Assembly: GCF_900302475.1 (NCBI RefSeq)
Contig: NZ_OMOQ01000002.1
Location: 248,001 to 312,000, forward strand
Origin: Defluviimonas aquaemixtae
GTDB lineage: Bacteria > Pseudomonadota > Alphaproteobacteria > Rhodobacterales > Rhodobacteraceae
Length of the DNA stretch: 64,000 nt
Reading direction: 5' to 3'
Below the pieces are notes generated by a model. That model had not been told where the DNA came from, ran no database searches, and worked only from the letters and a program-made list of their open reading frames with translations. Of the stretch, positions 37,031 through 45,254 are shown in pieces. Position 1 is the first letter of the stretch; every line of letters starts with the position of its first letter. Both the position numbers and the translations under genes were made by a program.

Positions 37031-37649
37031 AAGCGGCGCCGAGCCGCAGCCGGCCGGGACAATTCGCGGCGTGGCGCTCTATCCCGGCTACCTGAGCGGG
37101 GCGGAGCAAGCGGCGCTCGTCGACGATATCCGGACCGTCATCGCGGCCGCGCCCTTGGTCCAGCCGGTCACGCCCTGGGGAAAGCCGATGTCGGTCAGGA
37201 TGACGTCGGCCGGTCGTTACGGCTGGGTGACGGACCGCAGGGGTTACCGCTATGACGAGCGGCACCCCGAGGGGATGGTCTGGCCGCCCGTTCCCGACAG
37301 CGTGCTCGCCGTCTGGCGGCAGCTAGTCGGGCCTGGTCGCGACCCGGATTGCTGTCTCGTGAATTTCTATGCGGGCGCGGCGCGCATGGGGCTGCACCAG
37401 GATCGCGACGAGGCTGATTTCTCATGGCCGGTCCTGTCGATCAGCCTTGGCGACGACGCACGGTTCCGGGTCGGCGGGACCGAACGCGGTGGCCGCACGG
37501 AAAGCATCTGGCTCAGATCGGGCGATGTCGTGATCCTGGGCGGTGCGGCGCGGTTGGCCTATCACGGCGTGGACCGGATCGCGCCCGGCACATCGACGCT
37601 TTTGCCCAAGGGAGGGCGGATCAACCTGACGCTGAGGGTGGTGGACTAG
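36963..37649 (+). CDS. alkB: AlkB-type alpha-ketoglutarate-dependent DNA dealkylase
   Basis: The 228-residue protein repairs 1-methyladenine and 3-methylcytosine by oxidative demethylation. The iron ligands are visible: HxD in MGLHQDRDEADFSWP and the distal His in LAYHGVDRIAPG, with the 2-oxoglutarate-binding Arg in RINLTLRVVD. The start is a GTG at 36963, eight bases after AGGAGG; a shorter GTG start at 37005 is possible. The stop codon shares the tetranucleotide CTAG with the convergent permease gene. No other alkylation repair gene is adjacent. Confidence 0.9.
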   Translation: MLQATRSREKLGNPVEKSSQSDESGAEPQPAGTIRGVALYPGYLSGAEQAALVDDIRTVIAAAPLVQPVTPWGKPMSVRMTSAGRYGWVTDRRGYRYDERHPEGMVWPPVPDSVLAVWRQLVGPGRDPDCCLVNFYAGAARMGLHQDRDEADFSWPVLSISLGDDARFRVGGTERGGRTESIWLRSGDVVILGGAARLAYHGVDRIAPGTSTLLPKGGRINLTLRVVD

Positions 37650-38467
37650 CGCCCGGCGGTCCAGCTGACCGAGACGCGTTTCCGAGTGTAATACTCGCCC
37701 ATCAGCCCCAGCATCAAAAGCCCGATGGTGACATAGACCGGATAGTCGAGGGACGTCTTGAACGGGTTGTAGTTGATGAACGCGTAACCCCGCGCCTGGT
37801 CAATGATGTGAAAGAGCGGGTTCCAGTCGAACATCGCGACCATTGTGTAGGTCATCGAGTTGGCCACGAACATCTTGCCTGACGCGAACATGTTGACGCG
37901 CGTGTAGAGCGACTGCGCGATACCCACGAAGGACGGCCACCAGGGCTTGATGGCCAACACGACCATCCCGACGCTCACTCCGTTCAGCCAGGCAAGGAGC
38001 AACATGCCGAGCGCGCCGGCCGGGTCATAGATCTCCACCGGCGTGAAGGCCATGTGGTAGACGCCGAGCACGACTGCGACTGACAGAATCTGGATGTAGA
38101 GCGAGGCAAGTGCGGCCGATCCAATGGCGATTGCGGTGTTCATGGGCGCGTGCAGCATCATCGCCGAAGTCGGCCCCTCGGCCCCGATCACGGCGCTCAT
38201 CGCCTTGATGTTGGTCATGTAGAGGAAGATGCCGGAGAACAGGAACAGCACGAAGTCGCCCCTGATAGCGTTGCCGCGCAATCCCAGGACATCGAACATT
38301 ACGTAGAAGACGATGACGAGGATCACCGTCTGCAGGATGTTGATGACAAGTCCCAGAAGCGCGTGGCGGTGCCCCCTGCGGATCGCCCGGACCGTGTTGT
38401 GATAGATAAGCTCCATCACGGTCAGCGACGCGGTCAGGCCCGTCTTCTTTCTCTCGACCGTGAACAT
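37646..38467 (-). CDS. Polysaccharide-type ABC-2 transporter permease (KpsM-like), orphan
   Basis: The 273-residue protein has about six hydrophobic helices with the KpsM/Wzm style ABC-2 permease arrangement (LLGLVINILQTVILVIVFYV..., FSGIFLYMTNIKAM, RVNMFASGKMFVANS, AMFDWNPLFHIIDQARGYAFI). Such permeases export capsular polysaccharide or O-antigen through the inner membrane together with an ATPase and periplasmic partners. None of those partners is next to it here. It overlaps alkB by 4 bp at the convergent stops and is divergent from cysQ. Function is inferred from topology and motifs. Confidence 0.8.
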   Translation of the reverse strand: MFTVERKKTGLTASLTVMELIYHNTVRAIRRGHRHALLGLVINILQTVILVIVFYVMFDVLGLRGNAIRGDFVLFLFSGIFLYMTNIKAMSAVIGAEGPTSAMMLHAPMNTAIAIGSAALASLYIQILSVAVVLGVYHMAFTPVEIYDPAGALGMLLLAWLNGVSVGMVVLAIKPWWPSFVGIAQSLYTRVNMFASGKMFVANSMTYTMVAMFDWNPLFHIIDQARGYAFINYNPFKTSLDYPVYVTIGLLMLGLMGEYYTRKRVSVSWTAGR

Positions 38468-38598
38468 GAATCCGCCGTTCTCGCCGATCTGCCTCGTCCC
38501 TTGCGCTTTTTTCGCAGGGAAATCTTGCCGTTCCTTTAGCGGGCCATCATAAGGTCAACCGCCGCACCGATCAACTCGGCTCGTCGAGGAGGAATGCC

Positions 38599-39396
38599 TT
38601 GGACTTCGAACACTTGATCCGGGTCATGCGCCGTCTCGCGCTCGAAGCGGGCGACAGGATCATGACGGTCTACGACGCCACCGATTTCGAGGTGCGCGCA
38701 AAGTCGGACGCGAGCCCCGTGACCGAGGCTGATGAAGCCGCCGACGCGCTGATCTCCGAGGGATTGGCCAAAGCCTTCCCTTCCGTCGCGCTCGTGACAG
38801 AGGAACAGTCGGACACCCACGGCCAAGAGGTTTCCACTTTTCTTATCGTCGATCCGCTTGACGGAACGAAGGAGTTCGTGCAGCGGCGTGGCGACTTCAC
38901 GGTAAACATCGCCTATGTCGAAGACGGCGTGCCACTTCGCGGCGTTGTCTATGCGCCGGCCAAGGCCAGGCTGTTCTACACGCTACCCGACGGGCGGTCA
39001 GTCGAGGAGACGGGTCCCTTTGACAAGGAGACTCCCGGTGGTTCGGTGCCGCTTTCGGTTTCGATGCCGGACAATCGCGGGCTGATGGTCGTGGCGTCGA
39101 AGTCGCATCGCGACAAGGCGACGGATGACTATATCGGTCGCTACGCCGTACGCGACCTGACGAGCGCGGGGTCGAGCCTGAAGTTCTGCCTGGTCGCGAC
39201 GGGCGAGGCCGATCTCTACCCACGGCTTGGACGAACGATGGAATGGGACACGGCCGCGGGCGACGCGGTCCTGCGCGGTGCCGGTGGCGAGGTCGTGCGC
39301 TTCGACGACCATACGCCGTTCATCTACGGCAAGCCGGGCTTCGAGAATCCATTCTTCATCGCCTATTCGCCTGGCGTTCTTCTGGTGAAGGAATGA
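38599..39396 (+). CDS. cysQ: 3'(2'),5'-bisphosphate nucleotidase CysQ
   Basis: The 265-residue protein belongs to the lithium-sensitive phosphatase family: metal-site motifs VTEEQSD and the IVDPLDGTKEFVQRRGDF loop are present, and the C-terminal MEWDTAAGDAVLRGAGG motif. It removes the 3' phosphate from PAP, a by-product of sulfotransferases, and of PAPS. The start is a TTG, six bases after AGGAGG; an ATG five bases upstream is in another frame and closes after seven codons. It overlaps kdsB by 4 bp. Two sulfotransferase genes occur elsewhere in this window, which fits a need for PAP removal. Confidence 0.9.
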   Translation: MDFEHLIRVMRRLALEAGDRIMTVYDATDFEVRAKSDASPVTEADEAADALISEGLAKAFPSVALVTEEQSDTHGQEVSTFLIVDPLDGTKEFVQRRGDFTVNIAYVEDGVPLRGVVYAPAKARLFYTLPDGRSVEETGPFDKETPGGSVPLSVSMPDNRGLMVVASKSHRDKATDDYIGRYAVRDLTSAGSSLKFCLVATGEADLYPRLGRTMEWDTAAGDAVLRGAGGEVVRFDDHTPFIYGKPGFENPFFIAYSPGVLLVKE

Positions 39397-40193
39397 GCGT
39401 ACTGATCGTCATTCCCGCGCGCTATGCATCCAGCCGGTACCCGGGCAAGCCGCTCGTCGCGCTGAAGGGTGCAGATGGGGAGGCGCGCACGCTCATTCGC
39501 CGCAGCTGGGAGGCTGCAATGCTAGTAAATAGCGCGGACCGTATTGTCGTCGCGACCGATGACTACCGCATCCGGGTTGAGGCCGAGGGCTTCGGCGCCG
39601 AGGTCGTCATGACCTCGGATCGATGCCGCAACGGAACCGAGCGCTGCGCGGAGGCCCACGCTGCCCTCGGTGGCGGCTACGACTTTGTCGTGAACCTTCA
39701 GGGTGACGCGCCCTTGACCCCGCACTGGTTCGTCGAGGCGCTGGTTGAGGGGATGCGCGCCGATCCCGGCGCCGATATCGCGACGCCTGTCCTACGCTGC
39801 GACGGGCGGGCGCTGAGCGGTTTTCTCGCCGACCGCCGGGCCGGGCGGGTGGGCGGGACGACGGCCGTCTTCGGCGCGGACCGCCGGGCGCTCTACTTCT
39901 CGAAGGAAGTTATTCCATATACAGCCATCACCTATGCCAACGACGCACCGACGCCGGTGTTCCATCATGTCGGCGTTTACGCCTACCGCCCCGCCGCGCT
40001 CGCCGCCTATCCGGGGTGGCCGGCCGGACCGCTCGAAGAGCTCGAGGGGCTCGAGCAGTTGCGATTCCTCGAAGCCGGGCGGGCGGTGCTGTGCGTCGAG
40101 GTCGATGCGCGCGGCCGCCAGTTTTGGGAACTGAACAACCCCGAGGACGTTCCCCGAATCGAATCGATGCTCGCCGAGATGGGGATCGCTTAG
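39393..40193 (+). CDS. kdsB: 3-deoxy-manno-octulosonate cytidylyltransferase
   Basis: The 266-residue enzyme makes CMP-Kdo for lipid A core assembly. The N-terminal IVIPARYASSRYPGKPLV is the CTP-binding signature, VVNLQGDAPL holds the metal-binding Asp, and the C-terminal LEQLRFLEAG motif is present. The ATG overlaps the cysQ stop as ATGA. Another Kdo enzyme, kdsD, is at 50051. It acts in the cytoplasm. Confidence 0.95.
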   Translation: MSVLIVIPARYASSRYPGKPLVALKGADGEARTLIRRSWEAAMLVNSADRIVVATDDYRIRVEAEGFGAEVVMTSDRCRNGTERCAEAHAALGGGYDFVVNLQGDAPLTPHWFVEALVEGMRADPGADIATPVLRCDGRALSGFLADRRAGRVGGTTAVFGADRRALYFSKEVIPYTAITYANDAPTPVFHHVGVYAYRPAALAAYPGWPAGPLEELEGLEQLRFLEAGRAVLCVEVDARGRQFWELNNPEDVPRIESMLAEMGIA

Positions 40194-40356
40194 CACGCAC
40201 GACGCGGGGAAATGTCAACCGATACACAAGGCGCAGGGATTCGCTCATGCGTCAGGAAATCATGACTACAATATAGGCGGCCTGCCACCTACCGTTGCCA
40301 AACGGGCTCGATTTTCTACAGATTATCCGCTGACTTTGCACAAAATGGCCATATGA

Positions 40357-40384
40357 TTGGTCTATTGGCAAGGCGCGCTATTAA
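40357..40384 (+). promoter_or_regulatory. Candidate promoter of galU
   Basis: TTGGTC (40357-40362) and TATTAA (40379-40384) are 16 bp apart, 58 bases before the galU start. The rest of the 248-bp gap between kdsB and galU holds a short repeat (GGAACGGAACGG near 40421-40432) and nothing else I recognise. Confidence 0.35.
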
Positions 40385-40441
40385 TGGCGATGCGACGAGG
40401 GGGCTGGCCGCTCGGCTGGCACGGAACGGAACGGTGGTGGA

Positions 40442-41335
40442 ATGAAGCGCAGAGTGACAAAGGCGATTTTTCCGGTCGCAGGCCTCGGAACCCGATTTCT
40501 TCCCGCGACAAAGTCCATCCCCAAGGAAATCATGACTCTCGTCGACAGGCCGCTCATCCAGTACGCCATCGACGAGGCGCGCGCGGCCGGCATCAAGGAG
40601 TTCATCTTTGTCACCTCGCGTGGCAAAGGCGCCCTTGAGGACTATTTCGACCACGCGCACGAGCTGGAATCGAACCTCGAGCGGGCCGGCAAGAATAAGC
40701 TTCTCGACATCCTGCGCGAGACCAACATGGATTCCGGCGCAATCGCCTACATCCGCCAGCACAAGGCGCTGGGACTTGGTCACGCGGTCTGGTGCGCCCG
40801 CCGTCTGATCGGCAACGAGCCGTTCGCGGTAATACTGCCCGACGACGTGATCGCGGCCGAAAAGCCGTGCCTTCAGCAGATGGTCGAAGCGCACTATGAG
40901 ACCGGCGGCAACGTGGTCGCTGCAATGGAGGTCGCGCCCGAGAAAGCCTCTTCCTACGGGATTCTCGATGTGAATGAAGACATGGGCGCCATGGTTTCGA
41001 TCAAGGGCATGGTCGAAAAGCCGAAGGCGGATGCCGCGCCGTCGAACCTCGCGGTGATCGGGCGCTACATCCTGACGCCGAGGGTCCTGCAGAATCTCAA
41101 CCGGATGAAGTCCGGCGCGGGCGGCGAAATCCAGTTGACAGACGCCATCGCCGAAGAGATCCGGAAGTCGAGGAACGTCTTCGGCTACCGCTTCCGCGGT
41201 CAACGCTTCGACTGCGGCTCAAAGGCCGGGTTTCTGCAGGCCACGGTCGCCTTCGGGCTGGCGCGCGAGGAGCTGCGCGAAGAGTTCCAGAATTTCCTGA
41301 TCAGCATGACCGCGATCCAGAAGGCCGCCGAGTAG
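40442..41335 (+). CDS. galU: UTP-glucose-1-phosphate uridylyltransferase
   Basis: The 297-residue enzyme makes UDP-glucose. The N-terminal nucleotide motif AIFPVAGLGTRFLPATKSIPKE and the NIMTLVDRPLIQYAIDEA-like segment are the family hallmarks; the sugar site KPKADAAPSNLAVIGRY is present. It feeds exopolysaccharide and LPS synthesis, together with galE just downstream, six bases after its stop. Length is usual. Confidence 0.96.
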   Translation: MKRRVTKAIFPVAGLGTRFLPATKSIPKEIMTLVDRPLIQYAIDEARAAGIKEFIFVTSRGKGALEDYFDHAHELESNLERAGKNKLLDILRETNMDSGAIAYIRQHKALGLGHAVWCARRLIGNEPFAVILPDDVIAAEKPCLQQMVEAHYETGGNVVAAMEVAPEKASSYGILDVNEDMGAMVSIKGMVEKPKADAAPSNLAVIGRYILTPRVLQNLNRMKSGAGGEIQLTDAIAEEIRKSRNVFGYRFRGQRFDCGSKAGFLQATVAFGLAREELREEFQNFLISMTAIQKAAE

Positions 41336-41341
41336 CACCGT

Positions 41342-42328
41342 ATGACGCGGAATATCCTGGTAACGGGCGGTGCCGGTTATGTCGGCTCGCACGCCTGCAA
41401 AGTGTTGAAGACTGCCGGCTACGTCCCCGTGACCTTCGACAATCTCGCGACCGGATGGCGCGATGCGGTCCAGTTCGGCCCGTTCGAGAAAGGTGACCTG
41501 TCAGACCGCGCGCGGCTTGAAGAGGTATTCGCGCGCTGGCAGCCCGCAGCCGTCATGCATTTCGCCGCAATCAGCCTCGTCGGCGACGCGATGCGCGATC
41601 CGGGCACCTATTGGCGGGTCAACGTTCTTGGCGCGCTCAATCTGATCGAGGCGGCGCTCGCCGCGGGTTGCAAGGACTTCGTCTTCTCCTCGACCTGCGC
41701 GACCTATGGCGATCTGGACGGCGTCATGCTCGACGAGGACACACCGCAGCAGCCGCTGAACGCCTATGGCAAGTCGAAGCTCGCGATCGAACAGATGCTG
41801 GGCGATTTCGGGGCGAGCCATGCGCTGAACTCGGTGATCTTCCGCTACTTCAATGTCGCGGGCGCCGATCCTGCGGGCGAGATTGGTGAATTCCACCGGC
41901 CAGAAACCCATCTGATCCCACTCATGCTCGATGCAATTGACGGAAAGCGGCCGGCGCTGACGGTATTCGGCACCGACTACCCGACGCGCGATGGCACATG
42001 CATTCGGGACTATGTCCACGTCATGGACCTTGCCGAGGCGCATGTCGCGGGCTTGCGATGGCTCGAGGCGGGTCAGGGCAGCCGGCTCTTTTGTCTTGGC
42101 ACTGGAACTGGGTTTTCGGTGCGCGAGGTGATCGACGCCTCGCGCGCGGTCACGAACCGCGAGGTGCCAGTGGTGTTCGGCGACCGCCGGCCCGGTGACG
42201 CGACCAGCCTGGTCTGCGGCAGCGAACGGGCGCGTCGCGAGCTTGGGTGGCAGCCCGACCGGTCGAAGATCGGCACCATGATCGCCGATGCCTGGCGCTG
42301 GCACCAGACCAGCAGCTACAACCGTTGA
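41342..42328 (+). CDS. galE: UDP-glucose 4-epimerase
   Basis: The 328-residue protein is a short-chain dehydrogenase type epimerase: NAD motif ILVTGGAGYVGSHACKVL at the start, catalytic Tyr-Lys in LNAYGKSKLAIEQ, and the Ser/Thr of the FSSTCATYGD segment. It interconverts UDP-glucose and UDP-galactose. It follows galU by six bases, so the two form an operon for sugar nucleotide supply. No clear Shine-Dalgarno element precedes the ATG, suggesting coupling to galU. The following genes are glycosyltransferases. Confidence 0.94.
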   Translation: MTRNILVTGGAGYVGSHACKVLKTAGYVPVTFDNLATGWRDAVQFGPFEKGDLSDRARLEEVFARWQPAAVMHFAAISLVGDAMRDPGTYWRVNVLGALNLIEAALAAGCKDFVFSSTCATYGDLDGVMLDEDTPQQPLNAYGKSKLAIEQMLGDFGASHALNSVIFRYFNVAGADPAGEIGEFHRPETHLIPLMLDAIDGKRPALTVFGTDYPTRDGTCIRDYVHVMDLAEAHVAGLRWLEAGQGSRLFCLGTGTGFSVREVIDASRAVTNREVPVVFGDRRPGDATSLVCGSERARRELGWQPDRSKIGTMIADAWRWHQTSSYNR

Positions 42329-42526
42329 GTCACTGCTGATTCCGCAAGCCACTCCGGAGTTTACGCATGAGGGCGCGGGCTGTATCCTCTTGCGCACGAA
42401 GGCAGAACATATGGGGATGAGTGTCGCGAGCTGAGTCAGCGATGGCGTCTTGAAGGCGCAGGCTGTAATCGCGTCTTAATCGAGTTGCCCCATGATCATA
42501 CGTGGCTACGTTTCGAAGGGATCGCT

Positions 42527-43537
42527 TTGGGCGTCTGGCAAAGATACCAGCTCCGTCTGCGCCGCAAACGGCTCAGGTTCCGGGCGTTTCGCAGGCGCCG
42601 TGAACTTCGGCCAGTTACGAACCGAACCGCCGACATAGCCCGCGGCGATATCCTCGTCGTGGCGGTTCTTCGCAACGAACGAGTCCGGCTGCCCTATTTT
42701 CTTCGCTACTACCGCGATCTGGGCGCAAGTCACTTTCTGATCGTCGACAACGCCTCGGACGATGGGTCGCGCGAGTGGCTCGAGGCGCAGAAGGACGTCT
42801 CTCTCTGGTCCGCGACATCGAGCTACCGATCGGCCCGCTACGGTGCCGACTGGGTCAACTGGCTTCTTATGCGCTACGGGCGCGGCCACTGGATACTTGC
42901 GGTCGATGTCGACGAGTTCTTCGTCTACCCGTTCTGTGACACCCGGCCGATCGGCGCGCTGACTGACTGGCTCGACACCTGCGGAGTGCGAAGCTTTCCG
43001 GCGATGGTTGTCGATATGTATCCCAAGGGCGCGGTGGGTTCCGTGCCCTACCGCGAGGGCGCTGACCCTTTCGAGATCGCCAATCACTTCGACAGCGGGA
43101 ACTACACGATCTCGAAAAACGAGCGCTACGGCAATCTCTGGATCCAGGGCGGACCGCGTGCGCGGACGATGTTCGCCGAACGGCCGCACGAAGCCCCTTC
43201 GCTCAACAAGATACCGCTGGTCAAATGGCGCTGGGGCTGCTGCTTCGTGAGTTCGACGCACATGCTTTTGCCGCGCGGCCTCAATCTTGCTTACGATGAA
43301 TGGGGCGGCGAAAAGCCTTCAGGTTGCTTGCTGCATGCCAAGTTTCTCTCCACGCTCGAAGCGAAGGTCGAGGAGGAGCTTGAGCGGCGCGAGCATTTCG
43401 CCAATAGCCGCGAATACGTCGCCTATGCCGAGCAGCTGCGGGACGGCGCGAACCTGTGGTGCAAGTGGTCGGAGAAATACATCAACTGGCGCCAGCTGGA
43501 GATCCTCGGACTGATGTCGAAGGGCAACTGGGCATGA
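42527..43537 (+). CDS. Family 2-type glycosyltransferase (Glyco_tranf_2_4)
   Basis: The 336-residue protein has the glycosyltransferase fold of the GT2-like Glyco_tranf_2_4 type: VAVLRNERVRLPYFLRYYRDL, HFLIVDNASDDGSREWL and the DxD metal motif in WILAVDVDEFFVYP. It probably adds a sugar to a surface polysaccharide. The start at TTG 42527 has AAGGG six bases upstream; a longer TTG start at 42485 adds 14 residues, so the exact start is uncertain. It is the first gene of a three-gene run with a branching glycosyltransferase and a sulfotransferase, ten bases before the next start. Confidence 0.85.
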   Translation: MGVWQRYQLRLRRKRLRFRAFRRRRELRPVTNRTADIARGDILVVAVLRNERVRLPYFLRYYRDLGASHFLIVDNASDDGSREWLEAQKDVSLWSATSSYRSARYGADWVNWLLMRYGRGHWILAVDVDEFFVYPFCDTRPIGALTDWLDTCGVRSFPAMVVDMYPKGAVGSVPYREGADPFEIANHFDSGNYTISKNERYGNLWIQGGPRARTMFAERPHEAPSLNKIPLVKWRWGCCFVSSTHMLLPRGLNLAYDEWGGEKPSGCLLHAKFLSTLEAKVEEELERREHFANSREYVAYAEQLRDGANLWCKWSEKYINWRQLEILGLMSKGNWA

Positions 43538-43547
43538 GCGCGCTCGC

Positions 43548-45245
43548 ATGACGGTCGGCTTCATCATGATGTGCCACACGGCGCTTGACCGTGCCGCAGA
43601 GGTCGCGCGGTTTTGGGCAGACGCCGGCTGTCCGCTCGTTGTCCATGTCGATCGCCGCACGTCGGCCGAGGAGTATGACGGTCTGGTCGCGGCGCTCTCC
43701 GATCTTGAGATCGTGAGCTTTTCGCGCCGCTATGCCTGCGACTGGGGCACGTGGTCCCTGGTCGCCGCGACGCAGTCGGCGGCCGAGCAGCTACTGGCGC
43801 GGCACGAACGCTTGCGCCATGTGTTTCTCGCGTCGGGCGCCTGCCTGCCTCTACGCCCGGCCGAAGAACTCATCGGGTATCTCGACGCGCGACCCAACAC
43901 CGACTTCATCGAGAGCGTGACGACGGCCGATGTCGGCTGGACGATCGGCGGGCTGAACTACGAACGCTTCACGCTGCGGTTCCCGTTTTCGTGGCGAAAG
44001 CGCCGAAAGCTGTTCGACTTCTATGTTCGGCTCCAGCGGCGTTTCGGGTTCAAGCGCCGGGTGCCGCCCGGTATCGTCCCGCATCTCGGTTCGCAATGGT
44101 GGTGCCTGACGCGGCGCACGCTGTCGGCTATTCTCGAAGATCCGGCGCGCAAGGCGCATGATCGCTATTTCCAGCGCGTATGGATTCCGGACGAAAGCTA
44201 TTTCCAGACGCTCGCAAGGCTCTATTCCACCGAGATCGAGAGCCGCTCGCTTACGCTGTCGAAGTTCGACTTTCAGGGCAAACCGCATATCTTCTATGAC
44301 GACCACCTGCAGCTTCTTCGCCGATCCGACTGCTTCGTGGCGCGGAAGATCTGGCCGCGTGCGGACCGGCTCTATCGCACCTTCCTCGCGCCCGCATCGG
44401 AACAGGCGGCGCGGGCGGAGCCCAATCCGGGCAAGATCGATCGGCTTTTCGCCAAGGCGGTGGAGCGGCGGACGCGCGGTCGTGCCGGACTATACATGCA
44501 AAGCCGCTATCCCCGACGCGACCACGAGAACGGCAAGACATGCGCGCCGTATTCGGTGTTTCATGGTTTTTCCGACCTTTTCGAGAGCTTCGACATCTGG
44601 TTGTCGAAGACGATCGGCGGCCGGGTGCATGGCCACGTATTCGGGCCGGAGCGGGCGGAGTTCGCGGGCGGCGAGACGATCTTCAACGGCGCGCTTTCGG
44701 ACAACGCGACGCTGCGCGACTACAATCCAAAATCGTTCCTGACCAACCTCATCTGGAACACGCGCGGCGAACGCCAGTGCTTCCAATTCAGCCCGCGCGA
44801 CAACCAGGAGTGCAACTGGTTCATGGCGACCGACCCCAATGCCCAGATCTCGGTGCTCTCCGGGACCTGGGCCGTGCCGCTGTCGCGCGCCAACATGAAC
44901 TTCTCCGACATCCGGAAAGAGGCCGCGCGGCTTCAGAAGCTCGAGATGGAACATCTGGACATTCTCAGGACGATGTATGTGAAGGCTCGGGTCCGCATCT
45001 GGACGATGGCCGAGTTCATCGAAAACCCGATGGAGCATTTGCAGACTGTCATCGACGAGATCCGGCCGCGCGGCGCCCGCCAGCCAATCGAAGCGCCGAA
45101 GATGGTGGACCTGACCGGCTTCGGGCAGTTCCTCCAGAGCCTCAAGAACCAGGGCATGCAGCCCACTGTCATGGGCGACTTCGCCGTCAGCGCCGAACCC
45201 GACCGGCCATCGCGTGACCGCGGCCGCCCTTATCTCGTGCGATAG
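43548..45245 (+). CDS. Branching beta-1,6-N-acetylglucosaminyltransferase-type (GT14) protein with extra C-terminal domain
   Basis: The 565-residue protein has two parts. Residues 1-290 resemble core-2/I-branching glycosyltransferases (GT14): MCHTALDRAAEVARFW, FIESVTTADVGWTIGG, and HLGSQWWCLTRRTLSAI, with the usual Ser-x-Trp-Trp region. Residues 300-565 form a second domain (SVFHGFSDLFESFDIWLSKTIGGRVHGHVFG, FNTRGERQCFQFSPRDNQE...) that resembles DUF5927-like C-termini found in roseobacter proteins of this kind; its function is unknown. The gene lies between a GT2 and a sulfotransferase gene, so a role in building a branched, sulfated glycan is likely but unproven. Confidence 0.82.
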   Translation: MTVGFIMMCHTALDRAAEVARFWADAGCPLVVHVDRRTSAEEYDGLVAALSDLEIVSFSRRYACDWGTWSLVAATQSAAEQLLARHERLRHVFLASGACLPLRPAEELIGYLDARPNTDFIESVTTADVGWTIGGLNYERFTLRFPFSWRKRRKLFDFYVRLQRRFGFKRRVPPGIVPHLGSQWWCLTRRTLSAILEDPARKAHDRYFQRVWIPDESYFQTLARLYSTEIESRSLTLSKFDFQGKPHIFYDDHLQLLRRSDCFVARKIWPRADRLYRTFLAPASEQAARAEPNPGKIDRLFAKAVERRTRGRAGLYMQSRYPRRDHENGKTCAPYSVFHGFSDLFESFDIWLSKTIGGRVHGHVFGPERAEFAGGETIFNGALSDNATLRDYNPKSFLTNLIWNTRGERQCFQFSPRDNQECNWFMATDPNAQISVLSGTWAVPLSRANMNFSDIRKEAARLQKLEMEHLDILRTMYVKARVRIWTMAEFIENPMEHLQTVIDEIRPRGARQPIEAPKMVDLTGFGQFLQSLKNQGMQPTVMGDFAVSAEPDRPSRDRGRPYLVR

Positions 45246-45254
45246 GGACGCTTC

